A stretch of 64,000 nucleotides of DNA, from NCBI GenBank assembly GCA_947652115.1, contig OX393568.1, positions 24,555,463 to 24,619,462 on the forward strand, read 5' to 3'. Every line of letters begins with the position of its first letter. Positions within the stretch are counted from its first letter, which is position 1. Both the position numbers and the translations under genes were made by a program. This DNA comes from Blastomussa wellsi (Eukaryota; Cnidaria; Anthozoa; Scleractinia; Plerogyridae). Shown in pieces: positions 1-14,079 of the stretch. The notes below the pieces were generated by a model, which saw only the letters and a program-made list of their open reading frames with translations, searched no databases and was not told where the DNA came from.

Positions 1-2497
1 AGAACTTGCGCGAAAAGGCGGACAGTCCCTACTGTGTATAAATCACCAAATATATATTGTAATCACAACCAAAACAAAATGAACAAGGAAACCACAATCC
101 TGTATTATGTCAGTTGCCTCACGAACCTCTAAAAGAAAGAAGTTCGATATAAAAAGCAAACCACTCACCACTGACAAAGTGGGTTAATCTAAAACTGCTT
201 TCAGAGGAAACGCCGAACTGAGTTAAGGCAACCCATTCTGGCGCCCGTTTTATAGCGTATTTTGTTTGTACTTATATGAAATATGCAAATTCGTTATATG
301 GGTGAGCCAGTTTAGTGATTCAAGGAAATCATTTTGTGTTTAGTTGTCCGCTTCCTTTGAAACTTAATAATGAAGTATAGTGATAAACATCCTTTATTTT
401 AGCCGTTCGTGCCATTTTTCTTTTGTTAACTTATGATACCTCCTCGTGCAAATCTTATTAAAATTCTCAAACGCATCGTAGTCTTGAGCAATTTTATGTT
501 TTGCAAAAAATGTTGTTTACTCTTAGTTTTACTGCATTCAACCTGACAGCATGTCACTGCCAATGATCTGTCTATTTCATCTTCTTTCCCAAATCTGACT
601 CAGCCGTGGCTAATGGCGATTACTGGACTCCTCGCGGGGAGTCCCAGGCGCGCATTTTTTAATAAATTGACGCTTAATACCAAGAAGTTTCTTTCAAATA
701 CGTACAAATGTATGCACTAGTTTTCAGTGACTGAAAAAGGGATCTCTTTTGCAAGATGCGAAAATTACGAACTATAAATTAAGCTACTCCTATCAACAAC
801 AACAAAAAGCAATGGATTTTGTTTTCCGGCGTAAGTTTTGAAACTTTTGGCCAACATCCATTTTTTTGTTGTCCTTTAAAGGTCCCTAATGAGCCACGCC
901 TTTGTTTTTTGTTTGCATTCGAGAGTTTCGATATTATATTTTACGCGGAACCTGTCTCTAAAACAAACTCCTCTTCTCCGGCTATCCGGTTCATAAATTC
1001 TCAATACCTCAAGGGTGTTTTGTATATCGGACGTTATAATCTGTCTTACAGTATGTTCATCAATTGTAAAAGCTGTTGATTGTTTCATTTCGTTCCTAAA
1101 ACTTTCAACAGCAAATGTTCAACAACATGTTTCAATTTTAATTAAACACCAAGCAAACAGTAAAGATTTAATTTTGCCGCACGTGTACTTAAATTTGATC
1201 TCACCTGAGATTGCAACATCTTCATTTAGAATTGTTATTTATGTTGGTGTTAGTTTTCTTCAAACTTCATAATCAAAGCACATTCGGCTTGAAACTAATC
1301 AGCCGTTGAAGTCACTGAAGTGTCAGCGAGGTTCCATTCATAACTTGTGATTTATTACTTTGCTTAAGTTTAATAGAAATCTCTAATCGTTCTGTAAAAA
1401 GTAAAGCAATTTTGTTGTCGTTTTATTAAAATGGAAAGTCATAACCGTTTCACTATTTCCAGTTTTCATTTCATTTTTTTTTGTGTGCGAGTGTTGTTCG
1501 GCCTTCCTCCATGTGTCCTCGCCAGTTAAACTACCTTGTATCTGTTCAATAAAAATCTTCTAGTGCTTTCGCATTCGCAAGCAAATAAACAAAATTCATT
1601 TGCTGTTAGGTTGCTATTTTATTTAGAACAAAAATGCGTCAGTATTCGATTTCTCGCTATATTTAATATTTCGCATATTTTTTCTTTGTTTTGTCTGACT
1701 CGTGTAATGCCAGGAACCTTGTTGCGGGACATGCACTTAAGACATGCAATAAAAAAACTTGTCAAGCACACACATGCAGCCCACGAACATAAACAGAAAA
1801 CTGGTGGCAAGTGCCACTCGTGATTTTGGCTGCTAAGCTACCCAATTCTTGGTCGATGAACAATTAATCTTGAAAATATTGGTTATAAAATTCCAGCCAT
1901 ATTAATTCCAGCGTGAATGACGTTTGCTCTGAACTTGTAAAATTCTACCCTGTCCGAGAAAACGTAATCAAAAAGTCGATCCTTAAAGTAGCCATCTTGA
2001 ATCTGTTTAAATTTTAAACTGAGGTTCTTCATCAGGTGCAATAAATACCAAATGGCGAACCTGAGCCAGCGCCTGGGGGTCGGACGGAGACGTTGTGAAG
2101 TGATATGACGAATACTGATGGTAACAGGCTCACATGACGAGTTTAGGAGCGCTCCTATTATTTATGACTGAACAAAAAAAAATCGGAAACTTGTTTCACC
2201 GGGCGACGGAGCAGCTCTCGTAACATCTCGCATAAATGGAACATCAAGAACAACAACAACTCGCTACCCAGCGTGAAAACAATAAAATAAACAACAGGAA
2301 CAATGCCCATAGAACCCCTAAAGCAATAACAACCAACTGCTACACTAGAGGACCAGTAGAATTGCGAGCTTACGAGAACTGCTACACTACTCGTTTTCTC
2401 TTTTAGGTTTAGTTGCCATTTTGTTTTAGGAACCATTAAAATTCCATTTTGAGCTTCTTGACGTGTTTGTCTTGCATGCTGTATTTCCTTCTCACAG
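1..2497. other. Intronic or upstream LARS1 sequence without recognised exon
   Basis: This stretch precedes the first recognisable LARS1 exon. I looked on the plus strand for the residues that should lie just N-terminal in the synthetase (the CIGDC...TGWDY region) and did not see them, so the preceding exon is probably outside the window. Only short unsupported ORFs are present. It most likely belongs to a LARS1 intron. Confidence 0.5.
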
Positions 2498-5400
2498 CCA
2501 ATTGCGACAAGAGTTTCAGTACTGGTACCCAGTGGACCTGCGTGTGTCTGGAAAGGATCTGGTACCTAATCACCTGACATATTTCTTGTACAATCATTGT
2601 GCCGTGTGGCCAAAGGAAAAAGACAAGTGAGTATCACTTTTTACCATAACTGCAGAAATTCTCGCGCGCTCATTGGCTAATGTTCGCGGTCGAAAAATCC
2701 ATTGAAACACAAAAGAGCGAAAGCCTGAGCCGCCCAAAATTTGACAATGTGATGAAGAAATTCGTGGTCGATTAGAGGACGTACGACAACAAGCTCACCT
2801 CTATTTGTTAAATGATAAATGAATTCATTGTCTCGTGCAAATTAATAAACAAGTGTGAAAATTCACTTTATCATTTGGGGAATAAGGAGTGGTAGTGGAA
2901 AAACAACGCCTTTTGGCGATTTATCATCGCTATATATTGAAACTGAAGGATTTAGAAATATCAATAAGGAACTAAATAGCGCGCGCATGCGCAGTACGCA
3001 AACCTTGTGATTGGACACTTAAGCTACGCGCTCTACAATGTGAATGTGCTAATTACTAATCAGATTCGAGAAAGTTGTTGTAGTTATGAGGAGGTGGATC
3101 GTCAGGAGATGTTTGTTTATGTTTTTGTTTGTTTGTTGCTGTCGTCAGGTGGCCACGGAGTGTCAGAGCCAATGGACACTTGCTGCTCAACTCTGAAAAG
3201 GTAACAATTTAATAATTTACCTGCCAACCTGTGGCTTCTTTTGCCAGAAATAGCAAAGTAAAAGTTGTTCGTTTTGGATGAAGGGCTAAACTAGTTCACG
3301 TGGTCGTTGTTGATGCATTCAGTGCCGCACCGGAAAGAAATTGTAATTACTAGTAACAAATAACTAATAAAGTGTTAATTTTTCAGATGTCCAAATCGAC
3401 TGGGAACTTCCTCACACTGAAGCAGGCTGTGGACAAGTTTTCCGCTGACGGTAATCCGCTGCACTCTCCCTTCCATCCACTGTCTTTATTCTTCCAGGCC
3501 AAACCGCACCCGTAATGCAGCTGTTATTGTATGAAGTATTGTTACCCCTACGGTGGCCTAACTTTATTTGTTATTTTGTCCGATGTAGGCATGCGTCTCT
3601 CTTTAGCTGATGCTGGTGACACCATGGAAGATGCAAACTTTGTGGAAAAGATGGCTGATGCAGGAATCCTGCGTCTTTTTACATTCCTTGAATGGACTAA
3701 GGTTAGAACCACGAAATAAAGGTCCCCTTGCTAATCCATGTTGTAGTGTTCTTTTGCTGACAAAAAGTGCCCTTTTTTCACTGACTTGTATATTTTGTTC
3801 TTTTGCTAGTTGTAACGAAATTTACTGTGTTGTAGTAGTAGTAGTAGCGTGTCCGTCCACCGGTATTGTAATCCGCAGCTTACGAGTCCTCCGTTCTGAC
3901 ACTAAACGATTTGTTTTTAGATGCAGCCCTGAACCCTTGCTCATGCCATGATAATTGTTTCCTGACATTGGGGACTGTATTTGTGTTGTGTTCATTTGTA
4001 ATATACCCCATTAACTAATACGATATGTAATGAAAGTTTCTTCACCTTCTTTAATACCTGTTTGCAATCTCTGCGTGGCAGCGCTTAGGGTGAACTATAA
4101 ATTCTTTTCCATAGCGTATTTATTGTCTGCAATAACCTGTTTGCAATCTCTGCGTGGCAGCGCTTAGGGTAAACTATAAATTCTTTTCCATAGCTTATTT
4201 ATTGTCTGCAAGTCTTGAAAACTAACTTTTTCCTTTTTTTTCTGCCATCAGGAGATGCTCGCTTCAAAGGAATCTCTACGCCCTGGGCCAAAAACCTGTT
4301 TTGACGATAGAGTCTTTGAAAGGTGAGTAAGGTTTTATTTCCAGATGAACAGGTTTTCGGGTTTCGTCTTATTACTCTTTCTGTGTTACCACAAGGTAAA
4401 TTTGATGCCGAGTTGCTCATCCGTTACGACAAAATTCTTGGCGTTTATCAAATATCTTTAAGATTGTGTGTTTAAACTATTCGTTTCATTTGCAGTGCCA
4501 TTAACAAAGCCATCGAAGAGACAGACACCAACTATAAGAAAATGATGTACAGAGAGGCCCTCAAAACAGGTTTCTATGAACTGCAGGCGGCTAGGGACCG
4601 ATACCGAGAGGGCTGTATGGTGGGCTTGCATAGGGACCTCGTGTTTCGGTTCATCGAGGTAAGGTGCATTGGAGTTAGTACCATTTTTCGCAATTAGTGT
4701 TCGGTAAAGAAATGGGTTTACCTGAAATTGCCAAGTATTTGTAAATCTTTAATCGTACGTGTCTAAGTTCTCTCTACCTTTTGTTTCAAATTTAAGAAAG
4801 CTATTATTTTGAGGACGTAAGAATTGTCTTGCGAGAAGAAAAGCAATTGATTGTTCAACTTAATGGTCCATTGGCTCAGTATATGACCAACACATTACTT
4901 TTGCCCTATTCATTTGACGTTTGCTAAAGAGTAGCTGAATGTTCTTGTCAGGTTCAAACGCTGCTGCTGTGTCCCATCTGTCCTCATCTTGCTGAACACC
5001 TGTGGGAGCTGGTCGGAAAGGTACGTCATGTAAATTGTCCTGTACTATAACTAATCCATGGCAGGATTAGTTATAAAGCTATTTTTGCAATTATCAGTTA
5101 CAACGGAGTTTTTTATTAGTTAACGTGATTTTTTTTCTAAATAGCATTTGCTACCTTTTATCATAAAGTCTAAATAGCATTTTGCTGTTATAATTTTAGT
5201 GAAGAAACACGATCCACTATACTCGCAAAACATGGTCATGTATCTCGTCTTGTTGTTTGCAGAGCGGAAGTATTATGGACGCGTTGTGGCCGGTAGCAGG
5301 CAAGGTGGATCTCGCTTTATTGAAGTCAGCTGACTATTTAACAGATCGTGCGCACGACTTCCGTGTACGAATCAAGGCCATGATGAATCCCAAAGGAAAG

Positions 5401-8400
5401 AAGGTAAAAACGTGCTCAGTGAAAGTCGGTGAAATGTGAATCGCTGTGCTTGTCATAAGAGAATAAATAATGCAACTGCTCGTTCTCCTTTATTCTTAAG
5501 CTTAAAAAATTACTTCTCCTTACCGTTTGTCTTGTATTCCTTTCAATGCAAGTTACGAGATTTTAAATAATCATCATTTCTTTATTCTCGTTAATGTTTT
5601 ACACGCGTTAACTGATTTGTTTACTCGAGTCCCTGAAAGGAATCGAACCCATCACCTCCCAGATACCGGTTGGGATCTTTAACCAGCTGAGCTTCGAGAA
5701 CTCTTGTTGAGTTAACTCTTGTTGTGACGTGCGAACTGCATACTTCTTGGTTCAGCTGTGTCGAAAACTACACGAGTTTGATGTTGATCGATGCGGTAAC
5801 TTTTCTGCTCCGTGTTTGATGTTGGTGGCCCGCTAGTATAATCATACTGGTTTCAGATGTTTTCAAGTTTGATTAAAATGTGTAACAGAATCGAGTGAGT
5901 TAGTGCCATTCTTAAACCTCATAGCATGGCTCCGTCGCACGTGTCCGTCTCGAAAACGGTCGATGCCATTTTTTCAACACTTTTTGGCTATCATGGAATT
6001 CTTTTTTACACAAAAAAAGAAAGAAATTGTTCTTCAATGACCAGAATCTAACCCTGAATCTCTGACATGCCAACATCACTATCTCACCACTACACTACCA
6101 GGCTGATCCGCCAAATCTGCACAAAATTTCATTATTTTACTTTTTGTATTGCCCTACCCAACAAATAAAGCTAACCGCAAGCAAACCAGTGTGAAATTGA
6201 ACAATTAAGCATTTGGTAAGTGTGTATTAGTCTATCACCAAATTATAACCAGCTTCGACCTAGTCCAGGCCTAAACTAGAGCAGATATAGCATCGTCCAT
6301 CCGAAAATCATGGTTACCAATTATGACATCCACCGTTTACGAAACGGACACGTCCGGCTCCGTCATCCATGAGCTCAAAATGTCTTGAGACCTTCTGTTG
6401 ACTTCCAACAGAAAGATGCAGCCCCGCCCAAGAAACCCACCCATGGTATCATCTACGTAGCCAGTTCGTACCCCGCCTGGCAGTACGCTACCCTTAACAC
6501 TCTGAAGGAAATGTACGATCAACAGGGAGGTAACTTCCCTGATAACAGGGACATTATGAACCGGATGAAAGGAGTACCGGAAGTCAAGAGCGCCATGAAG
6601 AAACTGATGCCTTTTGTACAGCACGTCAAGGTACCGCAAGTTGAAAATTAAATGTTGGAGTTTCCTGTTGAGCCAAGATCGTATAAACCACATCTTGTGG
6701 TGATATTCAATGTTTTTATATCTTAGCATCTCTCGTCTCTTTCATGGCCTTCTCATGTTCATGTTTCTAATAACTCCCCCCCCCAGCGGAGACGCTAAGA
6801 TATAAAAACTAATAGCAAAACATATATTTGAATGCTTTGAAAAAAGGAAAGGGGAAGACGGCAAAAAGTAAATACTCTAGGAATTAATTAATTAATAACC
6901 TATTAGCCATGTATATTTTTTTTGTTTTTCGTAATTTTTTAATTATTTGGAATCCATAGTCGAGATACTATTAATTGTATAAGACTCCAAATAAAACATG
7001 TCTATCTGTCTGTGATTAGGTTTAGGTGGATCTTGCCATTGTCTGCATTGGCGTACGGGCAATTATTTGCCAGGGGCGCGATGAGCCATTTGCCCAAAAA
7101 ATTCTCCCAAGTTGCCTTGCCTCAATTTCTCTTGCTGCCCAAAATTTTCTGGGGGGTGGGGGGGGGGCTGCAGCTCCCCTCCGCCCGGGCTGTACGCCTA
7201 TGATTGTCTGTCTCTATTACAGGAATGTGTGGAGCGTGACGGCCCATCGGCTTTGGAAACCACTCTGCCGTTTGATGAAAAACAAGTGCTTGAGGAGAAC
7301 AGGCCTTTCCTGACAAAAGCTCTGGAAGTAAGGGATATTGTAATTACTAAGATTTATAACTGTAGACATTTCCACTGTCAGATATATTCAGACAAGTCTT
7401 TAACATAGAATAGCGTTTATGCCATAGATGCGTTTTTTCAGTCTTAAAGGAGCCACGTCACGGTTCGTGCATTTTGAAAAAGTTAGCCTAAATTTTTCAA
7501 AATCGTCATTTGCAATCCGTTTCAATCTTCTCCATCCTTGTCCCTTTTTGGTTTAGTACAACAAAGGTATCACCTATTTGATGCTTTTTTACCTTAGTAA
7601 ACTGTCATTTTAAGGTTTCGTACGTTTAAAGGGTAGTTTTGTTCGGTCGCAAAAGATGACTCAAAATATCGTGACGTAGCTCCTTTAAAACAAACCTTAA
7701 AAAAATAACTATTCTCTGAATTGTCACGCAGTTTTTGTCACGGATCCGAACAAGCGTTCGTGACGGTCCATTTAACGAAGTGAACTAATTGTTACCGAGT
7801 GGCCTTCATGATATATGCCAATGCCAAATGTCTCCATTCATCTTGCACAGGCCCGAATCCCTGAAAAGTTCAGGTTCCCATTGGGAGGGGTTGGGGTGGG
7901 TACTCTGAAAACGTTTCCGACAGAGCCCGTATCCCTGGAAAGTTGTTTGTTTGGTACCCTGCGAGCGGAGGTCCCTTCGATCTTCGTTCCGACTTATCTG
8001 GGAAGATCGAAGGGACCTCTGCTCACAGGGTATTTGTTTGGGCAGGAACTCTTTTAGCTCGAGACTTGTGACGTATGTTTTTTTTTTCTTTATTGTTTCA
8101 TTAGCTGCTCAGTGTTGAAATCAAACCGTCCAGTGAAGCAGACAAACGAATTCAAGAGGACTGCGCTCCCGGCAAACCATTCTCTGTGTTTACAGGGCAG
8201 GAAAATCAGGTTTGTTGAATCGCAGTACTGTACTTTTATGACAGAAAGAAGGGATACCGTCAAAGAAGGGAGCGAAATATGCCGTGTTACGGAGAATTTG
8301 CCGTATTTCAGTCATTTCTATGTTTAACCGTATTTAGCATTTTAAAACATACTAAAAAACCAGCAGCAGCTAATTCACCAAAAAACAATCTATTGACTGA

Positions 8401-8983
8401 AATATTGTTCTTGTATATCCGAAATTACGAAAACGCGTGCCTTAAAATAATGGATTGTTCTTTTTACTTCCGAAAGTGTTGTGTTATTGGGGACGGCTAC
8501 TGTTAGAGTTATCTTCATAGAGTTATGGCTTAGAGTTAGAGTTAAGGACTGCCAAAATCCTGAATTCAGTTGTTGAGCTGAAGCTGTAGCTGCAATTCGG
8601 GCCATAAATATAAACCACTACCAAAAATAGGATCACCTCGCAGCTCTTACAAGGTCTCACATGATTGGGGACCACCCTTCCGGTGAGACAAAAGAACAAA
8701 CAATGGACCCTACCCTGAAACGATAGCGCTGCAGCATTATCCCTGCCACTGAAATTCAAACATAGCTAGCTCTTCCTGATTTGCATGTTATTTTATTATT
8801 TCCTGGTACTTTTCTTTTCGATGAAACTATTGGATCTTTTAGATAGATAGCAGGGGTGGATCCAGCAATTTGTGTGACTAGTTTCCACCAAAATAAATCT
8901 GCCCATGAGACTTTAAAGTCGAAGGGCGTAGCCCTGAGAGCTTAAAATGAGCGATAGTCTGCGCCTCGTTGACTATTCGCTCA

Positions 8984-9015
<32 letters not shown>

Positions 9016-12000
9016 ATAGATTTAGGATCAAAACAAGTATACAAATTTGCTTTAAATCCACATAATGAAGCAATTTTTCTGGGCAAACACTAAAAAACAT
9101 TTTATAAAAGTAATATTCAACATGATAGATGTCAAGTCAATACATAAGAAGCAGCAAGCTTAGCTAAGAAAATATTTTAATTATATCACATTGTCACAAA
9201 CTACACCTGCCAGCATGCATGTTCCCAGCACCATCATTCTTGTTTGTTTAACTTCCGAAATGATCTTTGAAGAAATGCAATTCCCCACAATGTCGATAAT
9301 CTCGTTCTGTATCGTTTTGGAGGGGTAAGTGGCATTTCTTGGCGCATTATCGAGATGTGCATTTCCATTATGGATACGAAACTCCAGAAGGGCTTGAAAG
9401 TTTCCTTGGAGATTGCTGTCATCCGGGTTGTCATCTCGTTTCCCCCTCAACTCGGGTTGACGAGGCTGATTAGGCCTAATTTACCGAGTGAGATGATTAC
9501 GCATGTTATGTTGTTTTTTTTTCTCTAAAACTTTGGAAACCGGAAGAAAATTACTTATTTTGAAGTTCTAACTACCTAGCACGGACAGGTTTGAGTCAGG
9601 TAGCGTTACTTTACAGTATTCGTGATAAAAAGTCAGTAAGTTTTTTAATTAGTTAAAAATAGCTCTTCAACGTGGTATCATAGTAATCTTTGGGATCGAA
9701 GGTACTTTGAACGAAAGTGGCGAAACTATAGCGTCATTGATATTTGACATAGGAATGAAATGAAGATTTGAATCATGAAACGGACGTAGACAGGTGTATA
9801 TGTATTTCGTTTTCAGTATATTTATATCTAAAACTGGGAAGAGCCCACACCTTACGAATTGAAAATAACTTCAGCCTGCAATACGGAGAGGTGTTCCATT
9901 GCGTAAAGGTCATGGCGATTATAGTTGTCCCTCAGAGTACAATAAAATTTGCCCACTGATTTCCTGGTTTACTAAGGGAAATGAGTAGCAACACGCTGTT
10001 AGAAGTTTTTGGTCAAATTGTGTTCCACTTGACGCGTGGTGTAACAGAGCACTGCAACCCAGACTGACCTGAATTCACGGCAGAGCCTTTTGGTTACGAT
10101 CCTCTACAAAGCACAGGTCGAGAATGGTATTACCATCCGGTGGATGAGCTTATTTACCAAGAATACAGCGACAGAGAAATCACAAGTTCTGCATATCTAG
10201 CATCAACAAGTATTAATGTAAGGTTTATAAACGCTTGTTTACCGGAGGAAAATGAAACAGAAGCAGGACAGGAAGAGGATCGAGCGATGGCTTGGAAGCC
10301 ATCCTTTCTACACACAGTTTGTAAATCCTTGTACATTGGAGCTTTGATTTATTTTCTAGCTGCTATTTGTATTGGTGTAGTTTACCTGCTCATCTCGTAC
10401 CTCTGTTATGAAACTGTTCTCATATGTAAGAATTATCCAAAGGAATCGATTCCGATTCTTGTTCAATGGACGAGAACCTTTTTTGATGTTATTTCGGTTC
10501 TGTCCTTTTACTTGTGGCTTTTTGTTAATCTGTTATTTCTCTTCCGTCCGTATCAGCTGAATGGAATCAAGAGAAAGCTGCTCATCGTTTGTGTCTTTGC
10601 GTATTGTCTGGACTTACTATATCGTGTTGCTTTGCAAACTATGGCGATGCCATATTATTTCCAACCTACATATTTCCAAGTTCCATTGTATATAGTGTTC
10701 TTTGTTAGCATATGTTTACAGCTGTATATTGTTGGAAGACACTTCTGCGTGCGATCAAGAACAAAACTTCCAAGTCTCTTTTGTAAAATGGTGTTGTCGA
10801 CATGTCTTCCTTTTATTTCGGGTGTTTTGGTATCTGATTATCTTTATCACGTATACATCGAAAAAACTAACGAAGGAAAACTGGTCATTGCTTTGTTCTC
10901 TCCTCTAAGTGGAGTCGCTTTAAAGGTAACATCACGAATTTGTGCTCAGCGCTTATGGAACATTACCCATCCGGGATATTCGCATGCCTTGTTAACGCCT
11001 GTGTACTTTGGTTGTGCGATTATTTTTCGCATTTTGCAAGCTGATCTTGACACTCTCGGATATATCGCTATTCTTGGAATAATTCACGGAACTGCATCAG
11101 TAGTGGAACGCAGTACCATGGTTGTGATTGATCACATTTGCCATGTGCTATGGAAAAGAAAGTCAACTCCTTGGGGAAGTTTTCGTACTCCTCTTCGCGA
11201 GAGATTAATGGCTGATATGTCTATTATGAGCATGTTGTTTGAGTCAACGGCCATAGTGTCAAATTGTATCAATTTGTTTTCGTAGAAAACAGCTCTCTTT
11301 TAAACTTGCTTCAGCGTTTTGCCATATATACGTCGGTCCAGCTGGTGATTGAGTGGTTCTTCACCAGCATGTCTCTTGCGATTGAGACTCGCTATCAAAA
11401 CATGGCTGTCATGGCAGTTTGGCGGCGAAGATGGAAGAGACATCTCTTGGTAGCGATTGTGAATACAGTGGCAATGGCTGCCTGGAATAGTGTTTGCCTT
11501 TTCGTGATTTTACGTGAACGTTTTGGTGTAAGCGTCGAGAAGCCCTGTAAAATGCCGTTCGCTTGAAAATTGAGAGTGATTAGGGTTACGTCATTGTTAG
11601 AACATTCAGATTTAAAACTTTGGTATATTTTTTAAACTTGCATATGATGAGCCATTGACTTGAATGCGTTCAAAAGGTTACCTGTATGAGTCGTGATTGG
11701 TATATTTCGATTCACTTTATTTATTTCGATTTTTTTCAGTGCACTTATAGACCAGTTCTAATGTATTAAAATTCTAATGTGTCACCGAGGCTCAGGGGAA
11801 TAAAACAGAAGAAATTATTTATTCATCCCCAAGCCTCGATACAAAATATTGTTTTATTCCCCTAAGCCTCGGTATTTTCACACGCGTGACAAGCGGCCAT
11901 ATTGGATTGCTGAAACAAAAATGATATTTTCATAGCAATAGAGTTCAATTCCCGGAGGATTGCTTTGGGACACCAATATGGCCGCCGTGACGTCATGTGA

Positions 12001-14034
12001 AAACACTCGAAATCGAAATTTGTCTATTTGTCACGTGACACTGTATCCGTCATGTGTTATTTACAGTACTCTCTTGTAAATACGATAGTACTAGTACAAC
12101 TTAACAGCAGCTTTATTGGAGTTCCCCAGCAATGACATTTCTGTCCTGTTCGGGAATAAAAGTGTTATTTTTACTGTAAAAAAATCTATAAAGGCACAAG
12201 TTATGAATTTAAGTTTGTAAAGTAGCGGACGCTGATAAAGGAACTGGAGCATGCTTTTATTTGTTGTGTGTGTGGTAGTTTACTAATTCTCAATCTGCAC
12301 GACATCACGAACCTGGCCTGTCTTCATGTTACCCTCGAGCGCCGCCATTAGACTTGTTGCTGTCGCTGCCCTTGCTTGCGTAGCAGGCTTTCAAACGGAA
12401 GGGGGAGGGGATTCGGGAGAGAGGGAAAGGAACTCGCCTTTGTTGATTTCTGCAACCCCGCAAAACTGACGGTGATTGGCTGAGACGCAGTAAGTACTGT
12501 CCGCTGGATCTAAATGTTAAGTAGTAGATAAAAGACATGCACTAATTCGAGTGTTATTCTGCAGTCACAGCTCTTGAAACTGCACAGGATGAACCCTTCT
12601 GCCGTTAAGTTATCAAGGAAGATTTTGCGTCGCTATAAAGTGAAAGATAAAAGCATAAAATGTCCAGCGATCCATAAGTCGTGAACGTCTCACTGTGTAT
12701 CGTCTGGCTGCTTGGCCTTAAAATAAATTCCGTAAAAACAGTTTGTGGAAGTTAAAGTATACGTAATCGGATTACTAGAAAATTGGTGTTATTTTGCAAA
12801 AAGCTGGGTACTTACAGCAGGCGTTCCCTCAACCTGCGATCAGGCGTCTGTTATAAAAAGTAAGGAGGGAGGACCTGATCGCAGGTTAGCGTTCTCTTCG
12901 CTCTATGTAGAGCGTATTTTTTATGTTGTCGTTGATTGTCGTCGTATGAAAAGCAGTTAGTTTAAAGTTTTCTTTTTGCATTAATAAACATTTTCTTTCC
13001 TCCCAGATCAATGGTGATGACAGCTCCAGCGGTGCAACAGAAGCGAGTGACAAGTCTCCCCTCCCTTCTGAGAAGCAATCCACCCCCTCCCCCGTGTGCC
13101 GCTTTGTAAATGTACGACTTTGTGGAATTGAACCGGCACAAGGCGCCAAGGGACATCAAGCCACGGTGTTGTTAGAGAACCCACAGGGACAGTACCTTCT
13201 GAACCTGGACCATCTGACACATGAGGTCAGTTATGCAGTTAACATTAGTACCGCCTCCCGCCAGTTGGGATTTTCAAGCTTGTTATGTTTATTTGAAATA
13301 TTTATTTCCCTCTGTTTGAGTGGCATGTCTGAGAATTAGCTTGATGTAGCTAAGTGCATGACCACTATAATCATTCATTTGACATTTTTTTTGAGTACCT
13401 TGTAAATGTTAGGGACGCTCGGGATCGAGCGGGTCCGAGTTCGAGTTCTGGCCGGTGTCACTTTTGTGTGTTCTTCTCAAGACGCTACTCTCGTAGTGCG
13501 CTCTCATAGTGCGCATAAAGACATATGTCGCCTTATGTCGCGGTGATTCCTAGTGAGAACAACACGAGAAAAACAAATATGTTTGTTCTTCTTATGCTCG
13601 TCCGTATGTCGTTATGCTTGTGCGTTAGTGAAAACGAGCCTTAAAACTGCGATGGACTAGAATAGCTTTTGTACAATATATTGTTGTCACGGAACAGGCA
13701 GGCGCTTCTTCATTGAGGCTAAAATCTTCCTCATTGAGGCTAAAATCTTCCTCATTGAGGCTAAAATCTTCCTCATTGAGGCTAAAATCTTTCTAATTCT
13801 AATTGTGCATATTTTTTTATAATTTGGTTTTATCAACTGGGTTGATAATGTCAATTGGCCACCGTAAAGAGATTCAAGTGCTGACGTTTCGAGCGTTAGC
13901 CCTTCGTCGGAGCGAATCCGGAGCGATTCGCTCCAACGAAGGGCTAACGCTCGAAATGTCAGCTCTTGAATCTCTTTACGGTGGCCAATTGACATTATCA
14001 ACCCAGTTGATAAAACCAAATTATATTGTTATAC

Positions 14035-14079
<45 letters not shown>

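Noticed and set aside
13711..13794. CRISPR-like direct repeats
   Set aside because: The units are contiguous, without spacers, and the genome is eukaryotic; this is a minisatellite.
13687..14066. ORFs of 87 and 110 residues on both strands
   Set aside because: They are mirror readings of the palindrome and the 21-bp minisatellite.
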